From NCBI RefSeq assembly GCF_900182545.1, contig NZ_FXTJ01000017.1, forward strand, positions 16,584 through 80,583: 64,000 nucleotides of DNA, read 5' to 3'. This document shows, one piece after another, positions 16,389-27,429 of this stretch; within the stretch, counting starts at the first letter, position 1, and every line of letters begins with the position of its first letter. The notes below the pieces were generated by a model. That model worked only from the letters and a program-made list of their open reading frames with translations, made no database searches and was not told where the DNA came from. Both the position numbers and the translations under genes were made by a program. The stretch comes from Geodermatophilus aquaeductus (GTDB taxonomy: Bacteria; Actinomycetota; Actinomycetes; Mycobacteriales; Geodermatophilaceae).

Positions 16389-17735
16389 TCAGCTCTTCCT
16401 GTCGTTCCCCCGGCCCTCGCGGACCTTCACCGAGATGTCCAGCGGCGTGCCGGTGAAGCCCCAGCGCTCGCGCAGCTTGCGCTCGAGGAAGCGCCGGTAG
16501 CCGGCCTCGAGGAAGCCGGTGGAGAAGACGACGAACCGCGGCGGCCGGACGTCGGCCTGCGTCACGTACTTGATCTTCGGCGCTCGCCCGCCGCGGGCCG
16601 GCGGCGGCGTCTCCTGCACCAGCTGGCGGACGTAGGCGTTGAGCTCCGCCGTCGGCACGCGCGTCTCCCAGGAGGCGAGCGCGGTGCGCAGGTGGTCGGC
16701 GAGCTTGCCGACGCCGCGGCCGCTGGCGGCCGAGATGTTGACCCGCGTCGCCCACTTGACCCGGGCGAGGTCGCGCTCGATCTCGCGCTCGAGCTGGGCG
16801 TGCCGGTCCTCGTCGATGGCGTCCCACTTGTTGAACGCGATGACCAGCGCGCGGCCGGCCTCGATGACCTGGGTGATCACCCGCTGGTCCTGCTCGCTGA
16901 TCACCTCGTCGGCGGCCAGCAGCACGACGGCGACCTCGGCGGCCTGGATGGCGGCCTCGGTGCGCAGGCTGGCGTAGTACTCGGTGCCGCTGGCGGTGTT
17001 CACCTTGCGGCGCAGCCCCGCGGTGTCGACGAACCGCCAGTCCTCGCCGCCCAGGCTGATGATCGAGTCCACCGGGTCCACGGTGGTGCCGGCGACGGAG
17101 TCGACGACCGAGCGCTCCTCCTTGGCCAGCCGGTTGAGCAGGCTGGACTTGCCGACGTTCGGCCGGCCCACCAGCGCCACCCGGCGCGGGCCGCCCTCCT
17201 CGGGCTGCTCGCGCGGCGCCTCGGGCAGCGCGTCGAGCACCAGGTCGAGCAGGTCGCCCGAGCCGCGCCCGTGCAGCGCGCTCACCGGCTGCGGCTCCCC
17301 CAATCCCAGCGACCACAGCTCGGCGGCGTTGGACTCACTGCGCTCGTCGTCGACCTTGTTGGCGACGACGATCACCGGCCGGTCGCTGCGGCGCAGGATG
17401 CGCGCGGCGGCCAGGTCGGTGTCGGTGGCGCCCACGGAGCTGTCGACGACGAGGACGATCACGTCGGCGGTGCGCATCGCGAACTCCGCCTGCCGGCTGA
17501 TCGAGGCCCCCAGCCCCTCGGCCTTGGGGTCCCAGCCGCCGGTGTCGGTGACGGTGAACCGCCGCCCGTTCCACAGCCCCTCGTAGGAGATGCGGTCGCG
17601 GGTCACCCCCGGGATGTCCTGCACCACCGCGGCGCGCCGCCCCAGGATCCGGTTGACCAGCGTCGACTTGCCCACGTTGGGCCGGCCCACGATCGCCACC
17701 ACCGGCAGCGGACCGCCCGTGCCCTCCTCGCTCAT
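16389..17735 (-). CDS. der: ribosome assembly GTPase Der (EngA)
   Basis: 448 residues, the usual length for actinobacterial Der. It has two tandem GTPase domains: [18 protein letters not shown] with DTGGWD, and [18 protein letters not shown] with DTAGLRRK and FNKWD. A C-terminal KH-like domain contains [17 protein letters not shown]. Der is needed for maturation of the 50S subunit. ATG 17735 overlaps the cmk stop (ATGA), and GGAGAGG lies upstream. Confidence 0.97.
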   Translation of the reverse strand: MSEEGTGGPLPVVAIVGRPNVGKSTLVNRILGRRAAVVQDIPGVTRDRISYEGLWNGRRFTVTDTGGWDPKAEGLGASISRQAEFAMRTADVIVLVVDSSVGATDTDLAAARILRRSDRPVIVVANKVDDERSESNAAELWSLGLGEPQPVSALHGRGSGDLLDLVLDALPEAPREQPEEGGPRRVALVGRPNVGKSSLLNRLAKEERSVVDSVAGTTVDPVDSIISLGGEDWRFVDTAGLRRKVNTASGTEYYASLRTEAAIQAAEVAVVLLAADEVISEQDQRVITQVIEAGRALVIAFNKWDAIDEDRHAQLEREIERDLARVKWATRVNISAASGRGVGKLADHLRTALASWETRVPTAELNAYVRQLVQETPPPARGGRAPKIKYVTQADVRPPRFVVFSTGFLEAGYRRFLERKLRERWGFTGTPLDISVKVREGRGNDRKS

Positions 17736-18424
17736 GCCCTCTCCCCTGCCCCGACCGCCGAGAGCGCCAGGTCGACGACGCGGTCGACGACGGCCTCCCG
17801 GTCCAGGTCGGTGCTGTCCACGACCACCGCGTCGGCGGCCGGCCGCAGCGGGCTGTCCGCGCGGCTGCTGTCGTACTCGTCCCGGCGGCGCAGGTCGGCC
17901 GCGATGGCGGCCACCTCCGCCGGGTCGCTGATCCCGAGCTGCCCGGCCCGCCGCTCCGCGCGGACCTCCGGCGCCGCGGTCAGGTAGACCTTGAGCGTCG
18001 CGTCGGGCAGCACCACGGTGCCGATGTCGCGCCCCTCGACGACGACGGCGTCGGCCGAGGCGACGAGCGCGCGCTGCTGGTCGACCAGCTGCCGGCGCAC
18101 CGCGGGCACGGCCGAGACCGCCGAGACGTTGCGGGTCACCTCGGCGCCGCGGATCCGCTCGGCGACGTCGGTGCCGTCGACCTCCACCTGCTCCACGCCG
18201 GCCGTCGTCCCCACCTCGATGCGGGCGGCCGCGACCACGCGGGCCACCGCCTCGGCGTCGTCGGGGTCGACGCCGGCGTCGATGACGGCCACGGTCGCGG
18301 CGCGGTACATGGCGCCGGTGTCGAGGTAGGCGGCCCCGAGCCGGGCGGCCACCGACCGCGCCACGCTGGACTTGCCCGTGCCCGACGGCCCGTCGAGGGT
18401 CACCTGGCCCCGGAACGCGCTCAC
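17732..18424 (-). CDS. cmk: cytidylate kinase
   Basis: 230 residues. P-loop [45 protein letters not shown] and [17 protein letters not shown] are diagnostic of Cmk, which phosphorylates CMP and dCMP. GTG 18424 overlaps the aroH stop (GTGA) and the cmk stop overlaps der, so aroH, cmk and der are one translationally coupled unit. A longer frame upstream lacks domain content. Confidence 0.97.
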   Translation of the reverse strand: MSAFRGQVTLDGPSGTGKSSVARSVAARLGAAYLDTGAMYRAATVAVIDAGVDPDDAEAVARVVAAARIEVGTTAGVEQVEVDGTDVAERIRGAEVTRNVSAVSAVPAVRRQLVDQQRALVASADAVVVEGRDIGTVVLPDATLKVYLTAAPEVRAERRAGQLGISDPAEVAAIAADLRRRDEYDSSRADSPLRPAADAVVVDSTDLDREAVVDRVVDLALSAVGAGERA

Positions 18425-18783
18425 TGTGCGATGTCCCGTCGCAGCGCCACGGCACCCCGCAGGTACACGTGCTGGATCTCCGCGCGCGGCCGGTCGGTCT
18501 CCACGTGCGCCATCAGCCGCAGCACCCGCGGCAGCGCGTGCGGGACGCCGATCTCCGTGGCGCACATCAGCGGCACGTCGCCCATCCCGAGCTCCCGGGC
18601 GGCCAGCGCCGGGAACTCCGAGGTGAGGTCCGGGGTGGCCGTGAACAGGATGCTGATGATGGCGTCGTGGTCGAGGCCGTTGCGCTCGACCACGGTGCTC
18701 ACCAGCTCGCGGGTGGCCTCGAGGACCTCCTCGCGGTCGTCGGCGTCCACCTGTGTCGCGCCGCGGATGGCCCGTACGGCCAC
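18421..18783 (-). CDS. aroH: chorismate mutase, AroH type
   Basis: 120 residues. It follows the monofunctional AroH pattern: [51 protein letters not shown], and [11 protein letters not shown] with the C-terminal active-site Arg and Tyr. The enzyme converts chorismate to prephenate for Phe and Tyr synthesis. GTG 18783 is preferred over GTG 18789 because GAGGAGG touches the latter but stands six bases from the former. Confidence 0.94.
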   Translation of the reverse strand: MAVRAIRGATQVDADDREEVLEATRELVSTVVERNGLDHDAIISILFTATPDLTSEFPALAARELGMGDVPLMCATEIGVPHALPRVLRLMAHVETDRPRAEIQHVYLRGAVALRRDIAQ

Positions 18784-18926
18784 GTGCACCCTCCTCGATC
18801 GGTCCCGGCTCCCGGATCTGGGGTGCCCGGTCGAGTCTAGGTACCCCGCGCCACCGCCCCGCCGGACCGGGACCCCAGGGACCTATGGCCCTGGGGAGTT
18901 CCGGACGGATTCGTCACGGTCGGGGG

Positions 18927-19268
18927 GTGAGTCGAGAAGAGGCCCACCGCCGCACCGATGCCCGCCGCCGACGCACCGGCCAGGGACCGCCCGGGGCCGG
19001 GCGACCGCCCGACGAGGGCCCGGCCCGCTCCCGGCCGCCGCTGTGCACCCTGCGGACCGACCGGGCCGCGGGCACCGTCTGCGTCCGTGGTCACCTCGAC
19101 GGGCTGGGCGCCGAGTTCCTGGGCCGGATCGTGGCCGCCCTCCGGGAGTCCGGTCACCGGCAGGTCGTCGTCCTGCTCGGGTCGGCGACCGTCGCCGAGG
19201 AGGCGCGGGCGCTCCTGGCCGGCCTGGCCCGGGGCCTGCCCGCCGGCCACTCCCTCGAGCTCCGATGA
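18927..19268 (+). CDS. STAS-like small protein
   Basis: 113 residues from GTG 18927. The first 45 are Arg-rich and disordered. The rest (TVCVRGHLDGLGAEFLGRIV, then HRQVVVLLGSATVAEEARAL) has the strand-helix order of a STAS domain but lacks the phosphorylatable Ser, so it may not take part in phospho-switching. The ribosome binding site is weak, which makes the start uncertain. It is divergent from aroH. Confidence 0.5.
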   Translation: MSREEAHRRTDARRRRTGQGPPGAGRPPDEGPARSRPPLCTLRTDRAAGTVCVRGHLDGLGAEFLGRIVAALRESGHRQVVVLLGSATVAEEARALLAGLARGLPAGHSLELR

Positions 19269-19290
19269 CCGCCGGCCGGGACGGGCTGCC

Positions 19291-19545
19291 GTGACCCCGG
19301 AGGCCCGCCGCCGCGGGCGCTGGACGGTCGGGGCGGACGGCGTGCGCCCGGTGGACCGCGCCGCCGGGTCGCCGGACCTGCCCGTGGGCCGCCTGCACGC
19401 CGTGGGCGGTGAGGGGCTGCTCGTCGGCCGCGCGGTGTGCCTGGCGTCGGTGACGCTGCTCGACCCGGCCGCGTGGTCGTGGCCCGACGACCGGGACGAC
19501 GCCGGGGACCCGCTGTGCTGGATCTGCCTCGCGCTGACCGCCTGA
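19291..19545 (+). CDS. small protein of unknown function
   Basis: 84 residues from GTG 19291. It is compact, with hydrophobic core pieces (GEGLLVGRAVCLASVTLLDP) and an ending DPLCWICLALTA with a CxxC-like pair of Cys. No family recognised. A nine-codon frame starting at 19265 overlaps both the previous stop and this start, which could couple the two genes. It converges on galM. Confidence 0.45.
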   Translation: MTPEARRRGRWTVGADGVRPVDRAAGSPDLPVGRLHAVGGEGLLVGRAVCLASVTLLDPAAWSWPDDRDDAGDPLCWICLALTA

Positions 19546-19570
19546 CCGCACCGCCGGGACCCGGCGCGGG

Positions 19571-20484
19571 TCAGAGCGGGCGGATGCCCCAGGTGCCGGT
19601 CGTGGACTCCCCCGGCGCCAGCCGCACGAGCGCCTCGCCGGAGCGGAACGCGTCCGGCGGGCAGGTCATCGGCTCCACGGCCAGCCCCTGCCGGCGGCGC
19701 GACGGCGGCTCGACGACGTCGCCGGTGAACACCTGCAGATAGCCGTAGGAGGCGTCCATCCAGACGGCGGCGCCGCTGCCGTCGGGGCGCACGAGGCGGA
19801 CCTCGGCGGTGCCGTCGGCGTCGCGGGCGAGGTCGGTGAAGCAGTCGTCGACGACGAGGTCGCCGACCGGCCGGCCCCCGCGCAGGTCGAACGGCGTCCC
19901 CTCCACCGGCTCGGTCCCGGTGGGCAGCAGCCGGTCGTCGGTCAGCAGCCGGGTGGCCGCGGGCAGGGTGAGCGTGCAGTCGTCGACCCGCAGGCCCGGG
20001 CCGGCGGCGAGGTAGGGGTGGTGGCCCTCGCCGTAGGGCAGGTCGGAGTCGCCCGCGTTGGTGGCGGTGGTGGTCACCCGCAGTCCGTCCGCGGACAGCT
20101 CGTAGCCCACCTGCAGCCGCAGCGCGAAGGGATAGCCCGGCTGCGGGTGGAGCAGGTGCTCGAGCACCACGGAGTCCGCCGAGCGGGCCAGCAGCCGCCA
20201 GGCCACGTGCCGCACCAGCCCGTGGATCGCCGTCCCGCGCTCCGGCTCGGTCACCGGGGTGTGCAGCGGCGTGCCCTCCCAGGACCACTCGCCGTCGCGC
20301 AGCCGGTTGGGCCACGGCGCGAGGACGTGGCCCCGCACGTCGGGGGCCATCTCGCCGGCGCCGAACCCGTCGACGACGTCACGGCCGCCGGCGCGGTAGG
20401 TGCGCAGCCCGCCGCCCACCTCGACGACGACGGCCTCGGCGTCCCCGGCGCGGAGGACGTGCTGCTCCCCGGTGGGCGGGAGGC

Positions 20485-20488
<4 letters not shown>
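19571..20488 (-). CDS. galM: aldose 1-epimerase (mutarotase)
   Basis: 305 residues from GTG 20488, which overlaps the ATPase stop (GTGA). Motifs of the GalM fold: LAPWPNRLRDGEWSWEG, AIHGLVRHVAWRL (His base), GEGHHPYLA (second His) and LAVEPMTCPPDAF (Glu). It interconverts alpha and beta anomers. In this operon the natural role is to supply the anomer used by xylose isomerase after hydrolysis of beta-xylosides. Confidence 0.9.
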
Positions 20489-21558
<1,070 letters not shown>

Positions 21559-21606
21559 GGGGTGCTCCTCGGGGTACGGCGACGGTGCCGGTCGTGCGGG
21601 GGTGGG

Positions 21607-23004
21607 TCAGATCCGCTGCGCGGTGAGGTCGCGGACCTCGGCGTAGCGCTCGCGGACGGCGGGGGTCGGGTCGGCCTCGTGCACCTCGGTGCCCGGCCGC
21701 TGCCACTCCGGCGGCCCGGCCGCCCCGGACAGCACCCAGGCGGCCTGGCGCGCGGCGCCGTCGGCGACGTACTCCCCCGGCGGCGGCACGAGCACCGGCA
21801 CGCCGAGGACGGCGGGGGCGATCCGGCGGACCGCCTCGGAGCGGGCACCGCCGCCGACGAGCAGCACGCGGCGGACCTCGGCGCCGGTGGCGCGGACGGC
21901 GTCGAGGCCGTCGGCCAGGCCGCACAGCAGCCCCTCGACGGCGGCGCGGGCCAGGTGCGCCGGCGTCGAGGTGGCCAGGGTCAGCCCGTGCACCGCCCCG
22001 GTCGACGTCGGCCGGTCCGGCGTCCGCTCGCCCTCCAGGTAGGGGACGACGGTCAGGCCGCCGGCGCCGGCCGGGGCCGACAGCGCCAGCCGGGACAGCT
22101 CCTCGTGGTCGACGCCGAGCAGCCGCGCGGTGGCGTCGAGGACGCGGGCGGCGTTGAGCGTGGCCACCAGCGGCAGGAACCGCCCGGTGGCGTCGGCGAA
22201 CCCGGCCACCGCGCCGCTGGGGTCGGCGGCCGGGGTCTCCGACACGATCGACACGACGCCGGAGGTGCCGATCGACAGGACGACGTCGCCGGGCTCGGCG
22301 GCCAGGCCGAGGGCGGCCGCGGCGTTGTCGCCGGTGCCCGGGCCCAGCACCGCGCCGGTGGTGGACGTGCCGGCGGTCTCGTCCGGGCCGAGGACCCGCG
22401 GCAGGTGCGGGGTGGCGCCGAACGCCCGCTCGAGCAGGTCGGGGCGGTACTTCCCCGTGGCGGCCGACCAGTAGCCGGTGCCGCTGGCGTCACCGCGGTC
22501 GGTGACCAGCGCGTCGAGCCCCGGACGGCCGGCCAGCACCCAGGTCAGCCAGTCGTGCGGGAGGCACACGGCCGCGGTGCGGGCGGCGTTCTCCGGCTCG
22601 GCCTGGGCCAGCCACCGCAGCTTGGTGACGGTGAAGGAGGCGACCGGCACCAGCCCGACGGCGTCGGCCCAGGCCTGCCCGCCGCCGAGCTCACGGGTGA
22701 GGTCGGCGGCGGCACCGGCCGAACGGGTGTCGTTCCAGAGCAGCGCGTCGCGGACGACCCGGCCGTCCTCGTCGAGGCAGACCATGCCGTGCTGCTGGCC
22801 GCCGACGGCGACCGCGGCGACGTCGTCGAGGCCGCCGGCCTGGGCCACCGCCTGCTCGAGGGCGGCGGCCCAGACCGCGGGGGCGACCTCCGTGCCGTCG
22901 GGATGCGACGCCCGGCCCTCGCGCACGAGGGTCCCGGACGCCGCGTCCCGCACGACGACCTTGCAGGCCTGGGTGGAGGTGTCGACCCCCGCGACGAGCG
23001 TCAT
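21607..23004 (-). CDS. xylB: xylulokinase
   Basis: 465 residues, FGGY kinase family. [18 protein letters not shown] is the phosphate-1 loop, [15 protein letters not shown] and LWNDTRS the substrate loop, [11 protein letters not shown] and [10 protein letters not shown] the second-domain signature, and [15 protein letters not shown] the adenosine motif. It phosphorylates D-xylulose made by XylA. It starts at ATG 23004, about a dozen bases after the xylA stop, so the two form one operon. Confidence 0.95.
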   Translation of the reverse strand: MTLVAGVDTSTQACKVVVRDAASGTLVREGRASHPDGTEVAPAVWAAALEQAVAQAGGLDDVAAVAVGGQQHGMVCLDEDGRVVRDALLWNDTRSAGAAADLTRELGGGQAWADAVGLVPVASFTVTKLRWLAQAEPENAARTAAVCLPHDWLTWVLAGRPGLDALVTDRGDASGTGYWSAATGKYRPDLLERAFGATPHLPRVLGPDETAGTSTTGAVLGPGTGDNAAAALGLAAEPGDVVLSIGTSGVVSIVSETPAADPSGAVAGFADATGRFLPLVATLNAARVLDATARLLGVDHEELSRLALSAPAGAGGLTVVPYLEGERTPDRPTSTGAVHGLTLATSTPAHLARAAVEGLLCGLADGLDAVRATGAEVRRVLLVGGGARSEAVRRIAPAVLGVPVLVPPPGEYVADGAARQAAWVLSGAAGPPEWQRPGTEVHEADPTPAVRERYAEVRDLTAQRI

Positions 23005-23015
23005 CGGCCGGTCGG

Positions 23016-24200
23016 TCAGCCGCGGGCGCCGAGCAGGTGCTCGACGGCGAGCTGGGAGATGCGGACCTGACCACCGCGGCGCGCGCCGGCGGCCTCGGCG
23101 TCGAAGTCCTCGAACGCCGCGCGGTCGGCCAGCAGCTCCTCGTAGGAGCCGCCCTCGAGGGTCGGCGTCGCGAGCTCGGGCACCGCGGCGTCGGCGAGGG
23201 CCTCCTGGACCTCGGGGTCGGCGCGGAAGGCGGCGGCCCGCTCCTTGAGCAGCAGGTAGGTCCGCATGTTCGCCGCGGCCGACTCCCACACGCCCGTGAG
23301 GTCCTCGGTGCGCAGCGGCTTGTAGTCGAAGTGGCGCGGGCCGTCGTAGGCCGGGCCGCCGTTGGGGCCGCCGTGCTCGAGCAGGTCGACGGTGGCGAAG
23401 GCGCTCAGCACGTCGCCGTGGCCGAAGACGAGGTCCTGGTCGTACTTGATCCCGTGCTGGCCGTTGAGGTCGATGTGGAAGAGCTTGCCCTGCCACAGCG
23501 CCTGGGCGATGCCGTGCGTGTAGTTCAGCCCGGCCATCTGCTCGTGGCCGACCTCGGGGTTCACGCCCACCAGGTCGGCGTGCTGCAGCGTGCTGATGAA
23601 GGCGATCGCGTGCCCGATGGTGGGCAGGAAGATGTCGCCGCGCGGCTCGTTGGGCTTGGGCTCGAGGGCGAAGCGCAGGCCGTAGCCGCGGTCCTCGGAG
23701 TACTGCGCGAGGGTGTCGATGCTCTCGCGGAAGCGGTCCAGCGCCGCCGTCAGGTCCTTGGCGCCGTCGACCTCCGCGCCCTCGCGGCCGCCCCACAGGA
23801 CGTAGGTCTTCGCGCCGAGCTCGGCGGCGAGGTCCATGTTGCGCATGACCTTGCGCATGGCGAACCGGCGGACGCCGCGGTCGTTGGCGGTGAGCGCGCC
23901 CTCCTTGAACACCGGGTGGGTGAACAGGTTGGTGGTGGCCATGGGCACGACCAGGCCGGTGTCCTGGAGGGCACCCTTGAAGCGCTCGATGATCTTGTCG
24001 CGCTCGCCGCTCTCGGTGCCGAACGGGATGAGGTCGTCGTCGTGGAACGTGACGCCGTAGGCGCCGAGCTCGGCGAGGCGGTGCACGCTCTCCACCGGGT
24101 CGATCGGCGGGCGGGTGGCCTCGCCGAACGGGTCGCGGGCGTTCCAGCCCACGGTCCACAGTCCGAAGGAGAAGCGGTCCTCGCGGGTGGGCTGAGTCAT
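23016..24200 (-). CDS. xylA: D-xylose isomerase
   Basis: 394 residues, the class I (Streptomyces-like) length. [17 protein letters not shown] at the start, [13 protein letters not shown] (catalytic His), the metal-ligand motifs [13 protein letters not shown] and [11 protein letters not shown], and [17 protein letters not shown] are all present. It converts D-xylose to D-xylulose. ATG 24200 has GGAGG six bases upstream. The divergent ROK gene and the palindrome between them suggest repression without xylose. Confidence 0.97.
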   Translation of the reverse strand: MTQPTREDRFSFGLWTVGWNARDPFGEATRPPIDPVESVHRLAELGAYGVTFHDDDLIPFGTESGERDKIIERFKGALQDTGLVVPMATTNLFTHPVFKEGALTANDRGVRRFAMRKVMRNMDLAAELGAKTYVLWGGREGAEVDGAKDLTAALDRFRESIDTLAQYSEDRGYGLRFALEPKPNEPRGDIFLPTIGHAIAFISTLQHADLVGVNPEVGHEQMAGLNYTHGIAQALWQGKLFHIDLNGQHGIKYDQDLVFGHGDVLSAFATVDLLEHGGPNGGPAYDGPRHFDYKPLRTEDLTGVWESAAANMRTYLLLKERAAAFRADPEVQEALADAAVPELATPTLEGGSYEELLADRAAFEDFDAEAAGARRGGQVRISQLAVEHLLGARG

Positions 24201-24234
24201 GGTGTTCCTCCCGGGAACGGGGTGCGGGCCGTGA

Positions 24235-24257
24235 TTTTGTTTCGGACTAGAACATAA
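24235..24257. promoter_or_regulatory. candidate ROK/XylR operator and promoter in the xylA-xylR intergenic region
   Basis: An AT-rich island in GC-rich DNA. TTTTGTTT (24235-24242) and AGAACATAA (24249-24257) form an imperfect dyad with TGTT/AACA half-sites. CATAAT at 24254-24259 resembles a -10 element reading toward the regulator. The site lies between divergent xylA and the ROK gene, where a shared operator is expected. Confidence 0.55.
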
Positions 24258-24283
24258 TGCACGTCACAGCTAACCTCAACCCC

Positions 24284-25498
24284 GTGTCCGTGCCCGCGCC
24301 GAGCCCCGAGGGAACCCGCGCGCGCCCGGCCACCCCCCGCCCGGCCAACCTCGCCCTGGTGCTGCGGACGGTGTGCACCGCCGGCGCCCCGCCGTCGCGG
24401 GCCGACGTCGCGGCGGCCACCGGGATGACCCGCGCCACCGCCGCCCGCCTGGCCGACGACCTCGTCGCCGGCGGCCTGCTCGACGAGGTCGAGGCGACGC
24501 CGTCGGGCCGCCGCGGCCGGCCGGCGACCCCGCTCGCGCCGGGTTCTCGGGTCGTCGCGCTGGGCCTGCAGGCCGACGCGGGCCTGCTCGCCGGCCGGGT
24601 GCTCGACCTGCGCGGCCGGGTGGTGAGCGAGCGGGTCGAGCCCGGCGACCTGCGCGGCAGCGACCCCGCGCCCACGCTGGCCCGCCTCGGCGACCTGGCC
24701 GCGGACCTGCTGGGCGAACTGCCCGACGGCACCCGGGTGGCCGGCGCCGGCCTCGCCCTGCCGGGCATCGTCGACGGCGCCACCGGCGTGCTGCTGCGCG
24801 CGCCGAACCTCGGCTGGTCCGACGTCCGCCCGGCCGACCTGCTCGCGCCCCGGCTGCCCGGCGGGCTGGACCCGGTGCCCGGCAACGAGGCCGACCTCGC
24901 CGCGCGCACCGTGGCCGAGACCGCGCCCGGCCGCCCCGGCCCGCACCGCGACTTCGTCTACCTCTCGGGACAGATCGGCATCGGCGGCGCCACCGTGCTC
25001 GACGGCCGGGTCATGTGCGGCAGCTCGGGCTGGGCCGGCGAGATGGGGCACGTGTGCGTCGACCCCGACGGGCCGGCCTGCCGGTGCGGCTCCACCGGCT
25101 GCCTCGAGCAGTACGCCGGTCGCGACGCCGTGCTCGCCACGGCCGGCCTGCCCCGCGGCACCGCGCCCGGCGAGCTGGCCCGCCGCGCGGCCGGCGGCGA
25201 CCCGGCCGCGCGGGCGGCGGTCGACGGCGCGGCGCGCGCGCTGGGCGTCGCGCTGGCCGGCGTCCTCAACGTGCTCGACGTGCCGGTGGTGGTCCTCGGC
25301 GGCCACCTCGGCGAGCTCGCCGGCCTGCTGCGCCCGGCGCTGGAGGAGCACCTGGGCCGGCGCGTGCTGTCGGCCCGCTGGCGCCGGCCCCGCGTCGAGG
25401 CCGCGCCCGGCGCGCCGGCGGCCGGCGCGACGGGGGCGGCGCTGCGCGCACTCGCCGACGTCGTCGACGACCCCGCCCGGTGGCTGGGAACGCACTGA
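24284..25498 (+). CDS. ROK-family transcriptional regulator, probable xylose repressor
   Basis: About 404 residues. An N-terminal winged helix (NLALVLRTVCTAGAPPSRAD, VAAATGMTRATAARLADDLV) is followed by a ROK sugar-binding fold: GLALPGIVDGATGVLLRAPN, SGQIGIGGATVLDGRVM and the cysteine-rich GHVCVDPDGPACRCGSTGCL metal motif. Such proteins repress xyl operons and release DNA when sugar binds. GTG 24284 is preferred because ATG 24257 overlaps a -10-like element; neither has a ribosome binding site. It converges on the permease gene. Confidence 0.85.
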   Translation: MSVPAPSPEGTRARPATPRPANLALVLRTVCTAGAPPSRADVAAATGMTRATAARLADDLVAGGLLDEVEATPSGRRGRPATPLAPGSRVVALGLQADAGLLAGRVLDLRGRVVSERVEPGDLRGSDPAPTLARLGDLAADLLGELPDGTRVAGAGLALPGIVDGATGVLLRAPNLGWSDVRPADLLAPRLPGGLDPVPGNEADLAARTVAETAPGRPGPHRDFVYLSGQIGIGGATVLDGRVMCGSSGWAGEMGHVCVDPDGPACRCGSTGCLEQYAGRDAVLATAGLPRGTAPGELARRAAGGDPAARAAVDGAARALGVALAGVLNVLDVPVVVLGGHLGELAGLLRPALEEHLGRRVLSARWRRPRVEAAPGAPAAGATGAALRALADVVDDPARWLGTH

Positions 25499-25504
25499 CG
25501 CCGG

Positions 25505-26398
25505 CTACTTGCCGAAGCCGGCCGTCAGGCCGCTGAGCAGGTACCGCCGGCCGATCAGGTAGAGCACGAAGATCGGCACCACCGACAGCGTCACGGCGGC
25601 GAGCAGGCCGGGCACGTTGGTGCCGAACTGCCCCTGGAAGTCCCACAGCCCGAGGGTGAGCACGCGGGTGTCCTCCGACTGCGTGAGCACCAGGGGGAAG
25701 AGGAAGCCGTTCCAGGCCGTGAGGGAGGTGAAGACCGACACCGTGGTGATCGCCGGCTTGGCCAGCGGCAGCACCAGGTGGCGCAGCACCGCGAAGGGCC
25801 CCGCGCCGTCGAGGGTCTGCGCCTCGTACAGCTCGCCCGGGATGTCGCGCAGGCTGTTGACCATGACCAGCAGCGCCACCGGCATCGCGAAGGCGGCTGT
25901 GGGCAGGATGACGGCGAGCAGGGTGTCGTACATCCGCAGCTGCGTGATCATCAGGTAGACGGGGATGATCGCCGCCTGCGCGGGGATGGCCAGGCCGACC
26001 AGCATGAGCGAGAAGCCGCGCTGCACGAACCGGCCGGTGTTGCGGGCGATGGCGTAGGCCGCCGGCAACGTGAGCCCGACGACGATCGCCACGGTCGCCA
26101 GCGTGACGACGACGGTGTTGAGCAGGTAGGTCGGGAAGCCGCCCTCGAAGACGGTCCGGTAGTTCTCCAGCGTCGGGTCCGACGGCGGGACGAGCGGGTT
26201 GGTCGACAGGTAGTCCTGCCGGGTCCGCAGGCTCCCCGACACCAGGTAGTACAGCGGGACGGCGACCAGCACGAACCAGGCCAGCGACAGCACGCCGGCC
26301 AGGACGTTGGGCCGCTCGCGGCGGCGGCGCCGGCGGCGGGGACGCGGCGGCGCGGGGGCCGCGGTCGCGCCTCGGGTGGGCAGCGCGGTGGCGGTCAC
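25505..26398 (-). CDS. carbohydrate ABC transporter permease, MalG type
   Basis: 297 residues with six membrane spans. The EAA loop that contacts the ATPase reads EAQTLDGAGPFAVLRHLVLP. An Arg-rich cytoplasmic start precedes the first span. GTG 26398 overlaps the stop of the partner permease. Together with that protein it forms the channel for the sugar delivered by the lipoprotein encoded upstream. Confidence 0.92.
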   Translation of the reverse strand: MTATALPTRGATAAPAPPRPRRRRRRRERPNVLAGVLSLAWFVLVAVPLYYLVSGSLRTRQDYLSTNPLVPPSDPTLENYRTVFEGGFPTYLLNTVVVTLATVAIVVGLTLPAAYAIARNTGRFVQRGFSLMLVGLAIPAQAAIIPVYLMITQLRMYDTLLAVILPTAAFAMPVALLVMVNSLRDIPGELYEAQTLDGAGPFAVLRHLVLPLAKPAITTVSVFTSLTAWNGFLFPLVLTQSEDTRVLTLGLWDFQGQFGTNVPGLLAAVTLSVVPIFVLYLIGRRYLLSGLTAGFGK

Positions 26399-27333
26399 GA
26401 ACCCTCCTGCTGGCTCTGCATGGCCCGGAAGCCGGTGATGCGGGTGACGAAGAGGGACAGCCCGGCGCCGAGGACCAGCAGCAGGACGGCGATCGCGCTG
26501 GCGTAGCCGAACTCGAAGCCGCTGAAGCCGGTGATGTACATGTACAGCGGCGCGATGCGGGTCGTCGTCCCCGGGCCGCCCCCGGTGAGGATGAGGATTG
26601 TGTCGAAGGTGGTGAACGAGCCCACCAGCATCAGCACGCTCGAGGTGATCACCGTGTACTTGAGCAGCGGCAGCGTGATCGTGAAGAACTGGCGGTAGCG
26701 GCCGGCGCCGTCGATGGTCGCCGCCTCGTAGAGGCTGTGCGGGATCTGCCGGGCCGCGCCTTGGTAGAGCAGCGTGTGGAACGGGACGTACTGCCAGGAG
26801 ACGACCCACACCACCGTGTAGATGACGATGTCGGTGTCGCCGAGGAAGTTGAACCGGTCGAGGAACGGCAGCGCCTGGGTGACCCCGAAGTTGGGGTCGA
26901 GCACCGAGGCCCACAGCAGCGCGATCGCCGCCGTCGACAGGAGCAGGGGCAGGAAGAACAGCGAGCTGAGGACGGCGCGGTTGCGCTGCCGCCCGGCCGC
27001 CCAGACCCCGATCAGCAGTGCGATCGGGGTCTGGACGGCCCAGGTGACCACCATGAACAGCAGGGTGAGCAGCAGGGCGTCGCGCGCCTCGCCGTCGGCG
27101 ACCAGGCGCTCCCAGTTCGCCGCCCCGGACGGCTGCGGGAACCCGAAGCCGTTCCAGTCGGTGAAGCTGAGGTAGACGACCAGGCCCATCGGCAGCACCG
27201 CGAAGAAGCCGAAGAAGGCCAGCGCGGGCGCCAGGTACCACCCCGAGGGACGCTCGCGCGTCCCCCGGGGCCGGCCCCGGGGCGCCGGCGCCGTCGGCGT
27301 CGGCGCGGTGGTGACGAGGGTGGTGCCTGCCAT
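26395..27333 (-). CDS. carbohydrate ABC transporter permease, MalF type
   Basis: 312 residues with six spans; the EAA loop is EAATIDGAGRYRQFFTITLP. It lies between the binding-protein gene and the MalG-type permease in a lipoprotein-MalF-MalG order standard for CUT1 importers, which take up oligosaccharides. The substrate is probably xylo-oligosaccharide, inferred from the neighbouring GH3 enzyme and xylose genes. Confidence 0.92.
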   Translation of the reverse strand: MAGTTLVTTAPTPTAPAPRGRPRGTRERPSGWYLAPALAFFGFFAVLPMGLVVYLSFTDWNGFGFPQPSGAANWERLVADGEARDALLLTLLFMVVTWAVQTPIALLIGVWAAGRQRNRAVLSSLFFLPLLLSTAAIALLWASVLDPNFGVTQALPFLDRFNFLGDTDIVIYTVVWVVSWQYVPFHTLLYQGAARQIPHSLYEAATIDGAGRYRQFFTITLPLLKYTVITSSVLMLVGSFTTFDTILILTGGGPGTTTRIAPLYMYITGFSGFEFGYASAIAVLLLVLGAGLSLFVTRITGFRAMQSQQEGS

Positions 27334-27355
27334 GCCGGGTCCCCTGCCGTGGAGT

Positions 27356-27420
27356 GGTGCGGTGGTACTGGGTGCGGTGGTACTGGGTGCGGTGGTGCGG
27401 TGGTGCGGTGATCAGGTGGT
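27356..27420. repeat. short GTGGTACTGGGTGCG tandem repeat
   Basis: The unit GGTGGTACTGGGTGC occurs twice in direct succession, followed by GGTGGTGC and GGTGGTGCGGTGATC variants. It lies in the 96-base gap between the binding-protein gene and the MalF-type permease, where transporter operons often carry structures that lower expression of the membrane genes. Confidence 0.6.
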
Positions 27421-27429
27421 GCGGGTGCC

